In this document: one piece after another, positions 55,763 to 64,000 of the stretch
Layout: every line of letters starts with the position of its first letter
Position numbering within the stretch: the first letter of the stretch is position 1
Assembly: GCF_030811115.1 (NCBI RefSeq)
Contig: NZ_JAUSQK010000001.1
Location: 1,116,001 to 1,180,000, forward strand
DNA from: Olsenella profusa DSM 13989
Lineage (GTDB): Bacteria; Actinomycetota; Coriobacteriia; Coriobacteriales; Atopobiaceae
Direction: 5' to 3'
Length of the DNA: 64,000 bases
The notes under the pieces: model-generated
The model's input: only the letters and a program-made list of their open reading frames with translations
Database searches by the model: none
What the model was told of the DNA's origin: nothing
Position numbers and translations under genes: made by a program

Positions 55763-55975
55763 ATGGCGGCATTGACGATTGGCCTAGCTGAGGCAAAGAA
55801 CAACTTTTCTCGCGTGACGGCGGAAGTGAACAGGACTGGCAGGTCGGTCACCGTCCTGAAGAATAATAGGCCATGGGTTGTCATCCAGCCTGCGCAGAGG
55901 ACGGCCAACGCTACGGATGTTGCCGTCAACTTCATGGACGAGTACGCGGACGTGTTCGAGGAGCTTGCCAAGTGA
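55763..55975 (+). CDS. phd: Phd/YefM-family antitoxin
   Basis: The 70-residue protein starts MAALTIGLAEAKNNFSRVTA, the typical Phd/YefM DNA-binding N-terminus, with VTVLKNNRPWVVIQP and an acidic C-terminal helix (VNFMDEYADVFEELAK) that would neutralise the toxin. The ATG at 55,763 follows AAAGGAGC; longer upstream reading crosses the operator. The stop overlaps the toxin start by 4 bp (GTGA). Confidence 0.88.
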   Translation: MAALTIGLAEAKNNFSRVTAEVNRTGRSVTVLKNNRPWVVIQPAQRTANATDVAVNFMDEYADVFEELAK

Positions 55976-56355
55976 GCGCTGCGGCGTTCTCCAAAGAAGA
56001 CGTGCTCGCCATTCACTTGGCGACAATCGACCGATTCGGTGGGCTCGAAGGAGTGCGTGACGAGGGGCTCCTCGACTCGGTGCTAGCGCAGCCGTTCCAG
56101 ACCTTCGGCGGCGAGGAACTGTATCCGACCCCCATCGAGAAGGCATGCAGGTATGCGTTCGGGGTTATCTCAGGCCACCCGTTTCTTGACGGCAACAAGA
56201 GGACGGGCGCAGCACTGCTGGGCACCTACCTCATAATGTCCGGCATCGACTTTAGACCCGACCATTCGTCCTTTCTCGAATTCGTGTTGGGCGTTGCGGA
56301 CGGCTCCGTGGATTACGATGCGCTCGTCGACTGGGTTGCAAGCGTAGTGCTTTGA
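55972..56355 (+). CDS. doc: Doc-like Fic-domain toxin
   Basis: The 127-residue protein carries the Fic signature HPFLDGNKRTGAALLGTYL, in the Doc form (HxFxDxNKR). Doc toxins phosphorylate elongation factor EF-Tu and block translation. The N-terminus (FSKEDVLAIHLATIDRFGGL) and YAFGVISGHPF are family-typical. It starts with GTG at 55,972 overlapping the antitoxin stop. The module looks complete and is likely functional. Confidence 0.9.
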   Translation: MSAAAFSKEDVLAIHLATIDRFGGLEGVRDEGLLDSVLAQPFQTFGGEELYPTPIEKACRYAFGVISGHPFLDGNKRTGAALLGTYLIMSGIDFRPDHSSFLEFVLGVADGSVDYDALVDWVASVVL

Positions 56356-57070
56356 TCCCCTGTTCACTTCGAGTGGACTCAACCCTGCCGTTCCCGCGGT
56401 CGCCATTCCCGCCGTTTTCACCCAAGCCACCCTGATCAGCGGGAGCCAGGAAGAATTCGGGCGGCGCGGCGTCATGCAGCCGGGGCTCGAAGAGAAATTC
56501 CCCCCCCTACCCTGCGGCCACGTTCGTTACGGGACTCGTCTGGTCGTCTGACACCTTCCCTTCTGGTTCACGTCTGGTGAATCGCATCTGAGCCTCTCCT
56601 TTGCACTCTTCGCCCTGCAGGCAGTGCTTCTCTCGTTTCGGATGGCGGGCATGCGCCGGCGCGAATCGTCGGTGCTCCATTGCATAATCCTCCACGGAGC
56701 CGTCAACACCGCGATGTCCGTCTCTGCCGTTCAGTTGGGTGCTCCGCTCGTCATCTCCTTCGCCGCCGTCACCGTCCTTTCAATCCGGCTTGGTATGACG
56801 GGCAATTGCGTAAAGCAGTGCTGTAGGCTTAGGAATACATCTAAATTTGCAGAGCGTGGAAGATGAAGAACATTGACGTCATATACATGAACCAAGTCTT
56901 ATCGCTTACGAGATTCGAGGATGACGGCAAGATTGTGCCTACGGGCCAAAAATCGGCTCTTCGCTGTTTCTAGTGGGTAGCGAGCGGCCGAGCCCGAGGG
57001 ACATCATCGTCTTGAGGTGTCCTACGTTCCCGAATCCCCTCCTCGCCCTCTTGACGGGCTGGATCACGGA
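56356..57070. other. Stretch with doubtful gene remnants
   Basis: There is no intact gene. At 56,580-56,866 one plus-strand frame has hydrophobic segments around HCIILHGAVNTAMS, reminiscent of the last motif of CPBP membrane proteases, but without start or earlier motifs. At about 56,960-57,065 the minus strand reads PVKRARRGFGNVGHLKTMM, which may be the tail of an ISL3-type transposase. Both calls are weak. Confidence 0.3.
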
Positions 57071-57185
57071 TGTGTTTGATAGCCTCCCGTTTGCGGGTTC
57101 GGGCGTCGGAAGGTTTCGGGTCCGAGCACGAAAGACTTTCGGGTTCGGGCAAGGGCGCGCCGACCATCCGCGGTCGGCCCGACAA
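57071..57185 (+). repeat. IS21-family left-end remnant
   Basis: TGTGTTTGATAGCCTC and the following staggered repeats (GAGCACGAAAGACTTTCGGG, then GCGCGCCGACCATCCG) match the left end of the IS21 element at 27,703-27,810 with scattered substitutions. No istA follows, so only the end survives. Confidence 0.7.
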
Positions 57186-57374
57186 TGTTGTCGCCTCGGT
57201 CTGCGACGCGGGGAGGGCCGGAGGGGAGTGAACTGCGTCCCAAAACTTGGACGCTTCCAATGCAGGGCTAATGGACTGGGTAGGATAGTCATGCGGGGGC
57301 TCGGTCCCGTCGGCAAAGGCGCGACCAGGGAGGAGAGTGGGGGCCCTTCAAAGGCCAGCGCCCTCTTCGCGGGC

Positions 57375-58260
57375 GAGCGGCTGTGAGGGGGCCGAGTTCG
57401 GTTTCATCGCCGCCCGCCTCGGCGAGCGCAAGGCGGCTACGGTGTGCCGGGCGCCCGGCGCCGCCAGGTGGGGCCACTACCAGTGGGCCAGCAGGCCCGA
57501 CGGCGCGCACGACCTGCGCGACCTCGGGCTGGCCAGGCTGGTCGGCGGCGAGCACGGGGCCAGCATGGGCATCTGCGGCGCGCCGAAGGCGTCCATGCGG
57601 CCGGAGACGTCCGGCGTGGCCACCTCGCGCAGGCGCGTCGCCCGCATCATGCGCGAGCACGGCTGGCGCGGCGTCACCAGGAGCCGCGCCAGGAGGGCCT
57701 CGGGGGAAAGGCGCGCGGCGGGGCGGACTCGCACGACGACCTGGCCAGGCGCGACTCCGGCGCGACGGGCCCGAACGAGGCGTGGTTCGCCGGCATCACC
57801 CACGCGCGCACGCACCAGGGCCGGCCCTGCCTCGCCGTCGTCATGGATGTGTGGCCCAGGATGGTGGTGGGGTGGTCGATGGGCCCGAGGATCACCGCGG
57901 AGCCCGCCGACGACGCCCCCAGGATGGCCATCGCCCGCGGGCGGCCGGGCAGGGGCTGCACCATTCGGGCCACGGCGCGCAGCACGCTGGCCTGCTCCTC
58001 GGCAAGGCCATGCGCGGCAACGGCATCAGGCCGCCCATGGGGCCCGTATCCTCGCCGTGGGACAACGCCGTGACCGAGTCGCCGGCGGGCGTCATCAGGT
58101 CCGAGTGCGTGCACGCGGGGACGCTCGAGAGCCGCGAGCAGGCAGCGCTCGCGCTCTTCGAGCACATCGAGCGTCTCCACGACAGGATCGGGACTCACTC
58201 GGCCCTCGGCTGGGTCAGCCCCGCCGAATTCGAGAGGATTCACGATGGGAAAAGCCGTCC
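57375..58260 (+). pseudogene. IS3-family transposase remnant with multiple frameshifts
   Basis: Pieces of OrfB occur in three frames: YQWASRPDGAHDLRDLGLAR and RRRVARIMREHGWRGVTR (HTH_21), then NEAWFAGITHARTHQGRPCL with VVMDVWPRMVVGWSM (rve core start), then NAVTESPAGVIRSECVHAG and HSALGWVSPAEFERIH (core end). An IS-end-like sequence (CCCAAAACTTGGACGC) lies at about 57,235. The gene is beyond repair. The 57,186-57,374 stretch shows nothing else. Confidence 0.75.
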
Positions 58261-58402
58261 GAAGGCGGCATGGGACCTGTCAACGCAAACGGGGCAGATT
58301 CAGAATCAAGGCGCCAGCCCAGCAGCACAAGGTCGATGTCCGCGGGCGGAAGCGAAGGGACAGGTGGGAACCCCCGCCCTATAGCGTTCCCCTCGGCGCG
58401 CG

Positions 58403-58840
58403 TCACTCGCCATCAGGGAACAAAGCCCGGTTCACAAGCTCGATCCTCCGCTCGAAGATCTCGGCCGGGATCAGGGCGAACCCCTCGTCGTCCTTGCTCA
58501 GCAGGACGAGCCTCTGACCCGCGCAGAGGCCGAAGCTGTCTCGCGCAGCCTTCGGGATGACGATCTGGCCGCGCTCGTTCATGGTGACGATACCCCATAT
58601 GTCCTTGCCCCTCGGTGCGGGGAGCAGCACGCGTCCGTCGTCCATCTCCTCGGTCCTCAGCAGGGCGTCAACCGTGGTGTCGTACACGTGCGCGAGCCGC
58701 GCGCACTTCTCGACGTCGGGGATGGTGGCGCCGCTCTCCCACTTGGCGTACGCCTGGCGGGAGATGCCGACCCTCTCTGCGACGTCTTCCTGCGAGAAGC
58801 CGTGGATGCTTCGCAGCATGAGCAGGTTGTCCTTGAGCAT
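58403..58840 (-). CDS. XRE HTH regulator fused to an AbrB-like swapped-hairpin domain
   Basis: The 145-residue protein has an N-terminal Cro/CI HTH (MLRSIHGFSQEDVAERVGIS, then RQAYAKWESGATIPDVE) and a C-terminal SpoVT/AbrB-type segment (GIVTMNERGQIVIPKAARDS). It is the last gene of a minus-strand operon after an ABC ATPase and an ABC-2 permease, 9 bp after the latter. It probably regulates that transporter. Confidence 0.88.
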   Translation of the reverse strand: MLKDNLLMLRSIHGFSQEDVAERVGISRQAYAKWESGATIPDVEKCARLAHVYDTTVDALLRTEEMDDGRVLLPAPRGKDIWGIVTMNERGQIVIPKAARDSFGLCAGQRLVLLSKDDEGFALIPAEIFERRIELVNRALFPDGE

Positions 58841-58849
58841 GTCCGCCCC

Positions 58850-59503
58850 CTACAGGTCCGTCCTCTCGAAGCTTGTCGCGGCGCTTCTCAGCGCGATCCC
58901 GGTAAGGGCGATATAGCACGCCACGCCCGTCGCGAGCAAGCCGAGCTGCAGGGGCAGGTGAGAGAAGCCAAAGGCGTTCAGTGTCTCCAGCCCGGAGACG
59001 TGGTGCAGGGCCTCGGCGGCCGCAATCGCCACGAACGCGACGACGATGAAGGCCACGAAGGGCTTGCCGAGCTTATACGAGGTCCTGAAGAAGCCCGCGA
59101 CGAAGATGAGGTTGAACAGCCCAAACAGCACAAACGCCACGCCGAGTGCGAAGGGGTTCGCGTTCATGAGCGCGTTTTGCAGGTACACCGGCGTGTCCGC
59201 GAGCACCGTCATACGAACCACCATCGCAATCGTCATTACGAGCAGCGTGCACATCTCGATGACGCACGAGAAGCAGACCTTGCCCTTAGCAACGTCCTGC
59301 TTGGACACGGGAAGGAGCGCTGAGAACACCAGGTCGTTTACCTCACGGGCATTCTGGAAGCTCTGGAAGATGCCGAGGCACGAGAAGAACACGCCGCACA
59401 GAATCGGGTACCCGGGGAGGAGGAACATTAAGCCGAACGCGATGAAGGCGTACGAGAGCACCGAGGCGGAGAGCCTCATCTCCTTGACCAGCAGGTTACG
59501 CAT
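58850..59503 (-). CDS. ABC-2 family membrane protein
   Basis: The roughly 217-residue product has six hydrophobic segments (for example VLSYAFIAFGLMFLLPGYP and FALGVAFVLFGLFNLIFVAG) and the N-terminal MRNLLVKEMRLSAS typical of ABC-2 permeases. The ATG at 59,503 overlaps the 3' end of the ATPase gene; GTG at 59,512 is an alternative. It forms an exporter with the upstream ATPase. Confidence 0.82.
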   Translation of the reverse strand: MRNLLVKEMRLSASVLSYAFIAFGLMFLLPGYPILCGVFFSCLGIFQSFQNAREVNDLVFSALLPVSKQDVAKGKVCFSCVIEMCTLLVMTIAMVVRMTVLADTPVYLQNALMNANPFALGVAFVLFGLFNLIFVAGFFRTSYKLGKPFVAFIVVAFVAIAAAEALHHVSGLETLNAFGFSHLPLQLGLLATGVACYIALTGIALRSAATSFERTDL

Positions 59504-60218
59504 CCTGCTCACCCCTCTCCAGACGCAGGAACGCCTCTTCGAGCGTCTCGCCTCGCTCTTGGCAGCGTTCCGCGAACTCCTCCTTGGGACAGGCAGCTAC
59601 GATCTTTCCCTTGGATACGTACACGATGTCATCGGCGCACCGTTCGATGTCGGAGATGATGTGCGTGGAGAAGAAGATGGCCACGCCCGCCTGCCTGATC
59701 CGGTCGAAGAGCCCCAGGAGCTCGTCGCGGGAGAACGGGTCGAGCCCGCTGGTCGGCTCGTCCAGGATGAGGGCCTCCGCGCCGTGGGAGAGGGCGAACA
59801 GAAGGTTGCACTTCACCTTCATGCCATCGGAGAGCTCGCGCGGTGCCTTGTCCTCGTCGACCGCGAACATGCGCAGGTAGCCCTCGTAGGCCGCGTCGTC
59901 CCAGGTATCGTAGAAGAGCTTCATGACATTCTTGATGTCGCGGATCCTCTTGCGCGGGTACCAGCTGACGGTGCCCGTGGAGTAGCCTATGCGCTTCTTG
60001 ATTCGCGCCTCGTTGCCCGCGAGCGGCAGTCCGAAGTAGTCGATTTCGCCGCGATCGGGATGGACCAGGTTCAGCATCGACTTGATGGCCGTCGTCTTGC
60101 CCGCGCCGTTGCGGCCGATGAAGCCGGCGATCCGTCCCCCGGCAAGCGAGAACGAGACCGCGTCGAGTGTGAAGCCGGGATACGTCTTGGTCAGGTCCCG
60201 GACGGTAACGATGTCCAT
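59496..60218 (-). CDS. ABC transporter ATP-binding protein
   Basis: The 240-residue protein has Walker A FIGRNGAGKTTAIKSML, a variant signature LSDGMKVKCNLLFAL (LSDGM instead of LSGGQ), Walker B LILDEPTSGLDPFS and the switch STHIISDIE. This matches the YtrB/EcsA-like exporters that accompany XRE or GntR regulators. The start at 60,218 follows GAGGAGC. It heads the operon; the 352-bp gap to the next gene contains only promoter-type sequence and the RelB-type operator. Confidence 0.9.
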   Translation of the reverse strand: MDIVTVRDLTKTYPGFTLDAVSFSLAGGRIAGFIGRNGAGKTTAIKSMLNLVHPDRGEIDYFGLPLAGNEARIKKRIGYSTGTVSWYPRKRIRDIKNVMKLFYDTWDDAAYEGYLRMFAVDEDKAPRELSDGMKVKCNLLFALSHGAEALILDEPTSGLDPFSRDELLGLFDRIRQAGVAIFFSTHIISDIERCADDIVYVSKGKIVAACPKEEFAERCQERGETLEEAFLRLERGEQDA

Positions 60219-60523
60219 GCTCCTCCTCAGAAAGATTTGATTTGTATGAACACCGTAGCGTTCGGTTGCACCCGCTTCTACCAACCGCACTTGGCGAATA
60301 TCGGCAATTTCCGTTAGCTTTGGTTGCGTCACCCCCACATCCAGACAGCCGTGCAGCGCTTCGGCCACCACTGGATGTCGCGGCGTTCTGGTCAACGGAA
60401 AGAGTATGCGGAAGACGTTTACCGATCGTCGGTTTAGTAAGGTAAGACAATTAGGGTTTTTATCTGGACCCATAGGGCCTTGAGTTTCGCACAATACTTT
60501 TAGAGGCGCAGCGCTTGATAGAA

Positions 60524-60540
60524 GTACCCACTCTGGGTAC
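60524..60540. promoter_or_regulatory. Operator upstream of the RelB-type antitoxin
   Basis: GTACCCA and TGGGTAC form a perfect inverted repeat around CTC, followed five bases later by another GGGTAC half-site. It lies 30 bp before the antitoxin ATG and is a likely autoregulatory site. Confidence 0.6.
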
Positions 60541-60570
60541 ATTATGGGTACAGTTATTTAGGAGGAAATC

Positions 60571-60849
60571 ATGGCGACAGCGACCAGACCGCGCAAGGCG
60601 GAGATAAAGACCAGGACGACCGACCAGGTGAAGGAAGACGCCACGAACGTCTACTCACGCTGGGGCCTGAGCCTTTCCGATGCCATAAACATGTTTCTCA
60701 TCAAGTCCATCGAGGTGGGCGGCCTGCCGTTCAATCTCCGTGTCGAGAAGCCGTCCTACGAGGCGCTTTCCGCCAAGGCATACCATGTTGAGCTGAATCC
60801 TGACGGCATCGCCGTCCTGCCAGCCGAGTGGGACGACGATGACGAGTAG
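60571..60849 (+). CDS. RelB/DinJ-family antitoxin
   Basis: The 92-residue protein has the ribbon-helix-helix N-terminus of RelB/DinJ antitoxins (AEIKTRTTDQVKEDATNVYS, then WGLSLSDAINMFLIKSIEVG) and an acidic tail (AEWDDDDE). The ATG follows TAGGAGGAAATC. It overlaps the toxin gene by 11 bp. Pairing of a RelB-type antitoxin with a PemK-like toxin is a mixed but known arrangement. Confidence 0.85.
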   Translation: MATATRPRKAEIKTRTTDQVKEDATNVYSRWGLSLSDAINMFLIKSIEVGGLPFNLRVEKPSYEALSAKAYHVELNPDGIAVLPAEWDDDDE

Positions 60850-61183
60850 CGGAGTTCCTCGGCCTTGGGAGCTATGGCACGCCCGAGTCGATTTCTCCGA
60901 GGGCAGGGGTTACAAGTACCGGCCAGTGATCGTCGTGGGCGTTGCGGAGGATGGCTCCATCGTCATGATGGTCACGTCCGCCACGAACAGGCTGCATTTG
61001 GAGCACGACCATTTCATCAGCGGATGGCAGGCTGCAGGGCTCGAGAAGCCCCCCATCGCCAGAGCGGACAGGATCGCCCAGATTCCTGCCGACTACCTGA
61101 GTACTGCAGGGCGCATCGGTCGCCTCGACGGTGCCGACATCCAGGCGATAACCAGGATCCTTTCCGAAATAGCTGAGAGCTGA
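60839..61183 (+). CDS. PemK/MazF-like endoribonuclease toxin
   Basis: The 114-residue protein resembles PemK-like toxins: GVPRPWELWHARVDFSEGRG at the N-terminus, YRPVIVVGVAEDG, MMVTSATNRL and a C-terminal RIAQIPADYLSTAGRIGRLD. Such toxins cleave mRNA and arrest growth. It follows its antitoxin with an 11-bp overlap and appears intact. Confidence 0.8.
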   Translation: MTSSGVPRPWELWHARVDFSEGRGYKYRPVIVVGVAEDGSIVMMVTSATNRLHLEHDHFISGWQAAGLEKPPIARADRIAQIPADYLSTAGRIGRLDGADIQAITRILSEIAES

Positions 61184-61334
61184 ATAATCGCCGGCGGCAG
61201 TGGCGACGGTGGATCTCCGATGGAGGCGGCGTTTCAAGAGACAAGAGGGGAGCCCGACGTTGTATTCGAAAGCATGGTGCAACTTCCCTCGACGGAGGGA
61301 GAGAGGCCGGGATATAGGAAAAGAGCTGTCCGAG

Positions 61335-61883
61335 ATGACGCTGGAGGAGCTCTGGGAGCTGTTCCCCATATTTCTCGTCGAGCATAACGACGAATGGGAC
61401 TCGCGCTACGACGAGATGGAGGCCCGGCTGCGGCATGTTCTGTCCGAGTGTCCCGTAAAGAGGATCAGCCACGTGGGAAGCACGGCGATTCCCAGGATAT
61501 GGGCAAAGGACATCGTTGACATTCTCGTCGAAGTCTCAGGCGAGGCGGATTTGGAAGCCGTCGCACACGCCATCGAGGGCGGTGGGTTTCTACGAATGTC
61601 CGAAGGTAGGGACAAGATGTCCTTCAACTGCGGCTATACCGAGGATGGGTTTGCGGAGAAGGTCTTCCACGTGCACCTCCGGCGCAGCGGCGACAACGAC
61701 GAGCTGTACTTCAGGGATTATCTGAGGGAGCATCCGCAGATCGCCCGAGAGTACGAAGCGCTGAAGCTGGACCTGTGGAGGCGATTCGAGTACGACCGCG
61801 ACGGCTACACCGAGGCGAAGACGGAGTTCGTCAGAAAATGGACCGACGAGGCGAAGGAGGATTACGAGGGGCGCTACTCCTGA
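61335..61883 (+). CDS. GrpB-family (UPF0157) nucleotidyltransferase-like protein
   Basis: The product has the GrpB features ISHVGSTAIPRIWAKDIVDI, KMSFNCGYTEDGFAEKVFHV and EYEALKLDLWRRFE, a nucleotidyltransferase-fold family of uncertain function, sometimes fused to CoaE. Relatives begin with a lysine-leucine stretch that is present here just upstream (KELSEMTLEELWELFPI), so translation may start earlier, possibly at an ATA near 61,311 behind GGAGGGAGAG; ATG 61,335 is the conservative choice. Confidence 0.8.
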   Translation: MTLEELWELFPIFLVEHNDEWDSRYDEMEARLRHVLSECPVKRISHVGSTAIPRIWAKDIVDILVEVSGEADLEAVAHAIEGGGFLRMSEGRDKMSFNCGYTEDGFAEKVFHVHLRRSGDNDELYFRDYLREHPQIAREYEALKLDLWRRFEYDRDGYTEAKTEFVRKWTDEAKEDYEGRYS

Positions 61884-61970
61884 CCCCGGCTTCGCGTAGG
61901 CGAATCTGTGATTCGCCCCCAGCTCCGCGTGCTACAATCGCCCGAGCAGACGATCCGGCGGGAGGCTGGC

Positions 61971-62516
61971 ATGACGTTCGAGACCGAGAGGCTCCTCCTC
62001 AGGCCATGGGACGAGAGGGACGCGGAGGATCTGTACTAGTACGCGAGCCATCCCGACGTGGGCCCCATCGCAGGCTGGCCCGTCCACACGAGCGTGGAGG
62101 ACAGCTGGGAGGTCATACGTAACGTGCTCTCCGTGCCGGAGAGCTACGCCGTGGTCCTCAAGGAGGCGGGACGCCCGGTCGGCAGCATCGGGCTCATGGT
62201 CGGTGGGGCGAGCAACATCGGCATCCCGGACACCGAGGGAGAGATTGGCTACTGGATCGGCGTCCCGCACTGGGGGCAGGGGCTCATCCCTGAGGCCACG
62301 CGCGAGATCATGCGCCACGGCTTCGAGGATCTTGGGCTCGAGAGGATGTGGTGCGGATACTTCGACGGCAACGATAAGTCGAGACGCGTGCAGGAGAAGT
62401 GCGGCTTCCGCTACCACCACACGGCGGAGAACGTCCCCTGCCAGATTGACGGTCTCCGCAGGACAGAGTACGTCACCTGCATCACGAGGGACGAATGGAG
62501 TGCCTCCCGGTCGTAG
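61971..62516 (+). pseudogene. GNAT acetyltransferase with in-frame amber codon
   Basis: From ATG 61,971 the frame reads MTFETERLLLRPWDERDAED, then TAG at 62,037-62,039, then YASHPDVGPIAGWPVHTSVE through GEIGYWIGVPHWGQGLIPEA and RVQEKCGFRYHHT, all typical of RimJ/RimL-type acetyltransferases. The single stop codon is the only lesion visible. A GTG re-start further in would lack the first strand. Confidence 0.8.
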
Positions 62517-62633
62517 GTGCGCAGTACGTAAGCTGACCTCCGGCGAGGTCGAGAGATACCTGTCGGAGCGCTCGTTTCCGGTGGGCGCGTACGGCGCCCT
62601 ACATCTGATGTGCTTGATAGTAGCGTTCACCTG

Positions 62634-62986
62634 ATGTCCCACCCGCTTGAAACCGTACTCGCAGAGAAGCTCGAGACCGTCGTCTCCCGTGGCGTGACCA
62701 CCACACGTCCGCGCGACTTCTACGACGTACACTTCTATGGCGGACCAAGGGCGACACCTGCGGCGTGCCGACATTGCGTGAGGCGCTAAAGGCTGCATGC
62801 ACTAAGCGAGGCCGCGCAGAGAGGATGGAACGTTGGCGGGCGGTTCTCGATGAGGTCGCGGCCGCCCAGACGATGCTTGCGCTCTGGGGCAAACATGTGA
62901 AGAAGAACCCTTACGCATTCGGCATAGAGCTGGCACGCTGCTGCGTGAGTGTTTGCCCGCATAGGCAGTGGCATTATTCGGCTTGA
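62634..62986 (+). pseudogene. AbiEii-type toxin, C-terminal remnant
   Basis: The plus strand reads HPLETVLAEKLETVVSRGVT and TRPRDFYDVH, typical of the middle of AbiEii nucleotidyltransferase toxins. A frame change near 62,735 then gives VPTLREALKAACTKRGRAER and LALWGKHVKKNPYAFGIE. No N-terminal part or antitoxin is nearby. It corresponds to the half missing from the truncated toxin at 38,791-39,198. Confidence 0.7.
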
Positions 62987-63545
62987 GCAACGCCGATATC
63001 CTGTCTGGGCGGGGGCGATCCGGTCCATGATGGCGTCGGCGCGAACGCCGCTGCCCGGTCTTGCGTGCCAGCCCTCCTACTGGAGCTGCGTGCGGGAGAT
63101 CGTCGACCCCCCTGGACCGTCGCTCCATGATCTCCGGGATGAACGCGCGGAAGCCCTCGTCTGGCTCCTCGAGGGGCCGCTCGTCCATCACGGGAAGCCG
63201 GAGGTTCGCCAGCCTGCGGTCGGTGCCGCCCTTCGCCAACGCCGCGCGGCGCGCTTCTCCGAGGTCGGGGACGCGCGCGTGGTGAGCCCTCATCCCACTT
63301 CGGCGGCCCTCCCCGGCGGGCGTGCCCCGCCGGCCGCCATCCGCACCCTCCCCTCGCAGGTCATGCCCATGCGCACCGCATCGTCCCGGGACCCGAGAGC
63401 CGCGAGGGAGTCCACCGCGCCCATGTCGCGAAGCTCTCCCCTCGCCCCTGCGCTGACGTTCGTCCGCGGCCCTCCGCAGCAGTCGGCGCCGCGGACGCAG
63501 CCGGTCGTGGCGCCGCCCACCGCTCCCGCCTTACCCTGGTCGGTC
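62987..63545. other. No recognisable gene
   Basis: Several long frames exist on both strands because of high GC content, but none has recognisable domains, and residue use is arginine/proline/alanine heavy. One minus-strand frame (RLANLRLPVMDERPLEEPDE) could be a transposase remnant; I cannot assign it. Confidence 0.4.
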
Positions 63546-64000
63546 TCGGGCATCGGTGGGTTGGGTGTTCCGCTCTTCGCTGATGCTGACCTTACCGGAG
63601 GCAAGGTCAAGGCCTTCTTCGACCGTGTGAAGGTGTGGGACCTCTACGACGTTGCGAATCTCAAGCGCGTGCTCGACGGAAGAGGCGCTGCCGAGTGCGC
63701 CGTCGCCCACAAGGCGATTCTCTTCTATGCGTCGCTTTCGGCGGCGTTCCTGCATGGGTTCGAGGATCGCCTCGGACGCTTTGTCGACAGGGGACGCGAG
63801 CTCGAGGAGCAGCTCCTGCCCATGCTCAGGAGGGACGAGAAAGTGCCTACCCTCGATGGGCTGATCGGCACCGCGTACGAGTTCGTTTCCGCCTACGTCT
63901 TGCCGCGGACGGATGCCGAGGAAGAGTATCTCGGGCGGCTCTCGTAGGGAGCGTTCGATCCAAGCCTGCTCCTCGAAGACGAGGCGATGGCGCGTGCGGC
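63546..64000 (+). pseudogene. AbiEii-like (DUF1814) nucleotidyltransferase, C-terminal part with amber codon
   Basis: The frame reads LTGGKVKAFFDRVKVWDLYD followed by VANLKRVLDG, as in the second half of DUF1814/AbiEii proteins, and continues to TAG at 63,945-63,947. Beyond the stop the same frame carries on GAFDPSLLLEDEAMARA to the window edge, so the stop interrupts the gene. The N-terminal part is missing. Confidence 0.65.

Noticed and set aside
62802-63610. Open frames on the minus strand at 62.8-63.6 kb as real genes
   Set aside because: Low-complexity arginine/alanine/glycine content and overlap with clearer AbiEii-like fragments on the plus strand; at most a transposase relic.

Overview
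The window is high-GC bacterial DNA. Protein similarities (nucleoside salvage, GuaA, LytR-CpsA-Psr, GajAB-like genes) and frequent GTG/TTG starts suggest a host-associated actinobacterium of the class Coriobacteriia (Olsenella/Atopobiaceae-like). This taxonomy is inference only.

Bases 1-18,779 are ordered core chromosome: groL; a nucleoside uptake and salvage cluster (deoC, psuG and psuK on the minus strand, deoD, a Tat-type lipoprotein nucleoside-binding protein, a duplicated ABC ATPase, two permeases, cdd, pyrimidine-nucleoside phosphorylase); a multi-[4Fe-4S] protein; ychF; an LCP-family wall ligase; and guaA. Together these genes import nucleosides and break them down to free bases, ribose- or deoxyribose-phosphates and acetaldehyde/glyceraldehyde-3-phosphate.

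Bases 18,780-50,699 look like a series of genomic islands stacked at the 3' end of guaA. The last codons of guaA (Ala-Thr-Ile-Glu-Trp-Glu-stop) recur as att-like cores near 34,984, 37,992, 39,279 and 50,679. Three of these cores are preceded by repeated TGACTAC motifs that resemble recombinase arm sites. No integrase gene is visible; only excisionase-like HTH remnants remain. The cargo is mostly anti-phage or selfish: a SacI-like restriction enzyme with a C5 methyltransferase; a Gabija-like gajA/gajB pair; a DUF4143 ATPase; a zinc-ribbon/membrane operon; an AbiE toxin-antitoxin pair with a truncated toxin; a class-M sirtuin with a broken macrodomain partner; a methyltransferase; an IetAS-like AAA ATPase/subtilase pair; and a broken DUF3800-like gene.

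The most striking structure is at 22,153-34,614. gajB is split into two halves lying about 9.5 kb apart on opposite strands, and each half abuts one copy of the same 1,658-bp IS3-family element (the two copies are in inverted orientation). Inverting the segment between the copies and removing one IS plus one CTC triplet rejoins the helicase in frame. An IS3 element interrupted by an IS21 element, which itself has a 1,278-bp internal tandem duplication, lies in the inverted segment.

Bases 50,700-64,000 are a second accessory stretch with many decaying genes: an ABC fragment, TetR plus an ABC exporter, a histidine-kinase remnant joined to a broken DUF4143 ATPase, Phd/Doc, IS remnants, an XRE/ABC operon, a RelB/PemK-type pair, GrpB-like, a GNAT gene with a stop codon, and AbiEii-like fragments. 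No tRNA, rRNA or CRISPR array was recognised.
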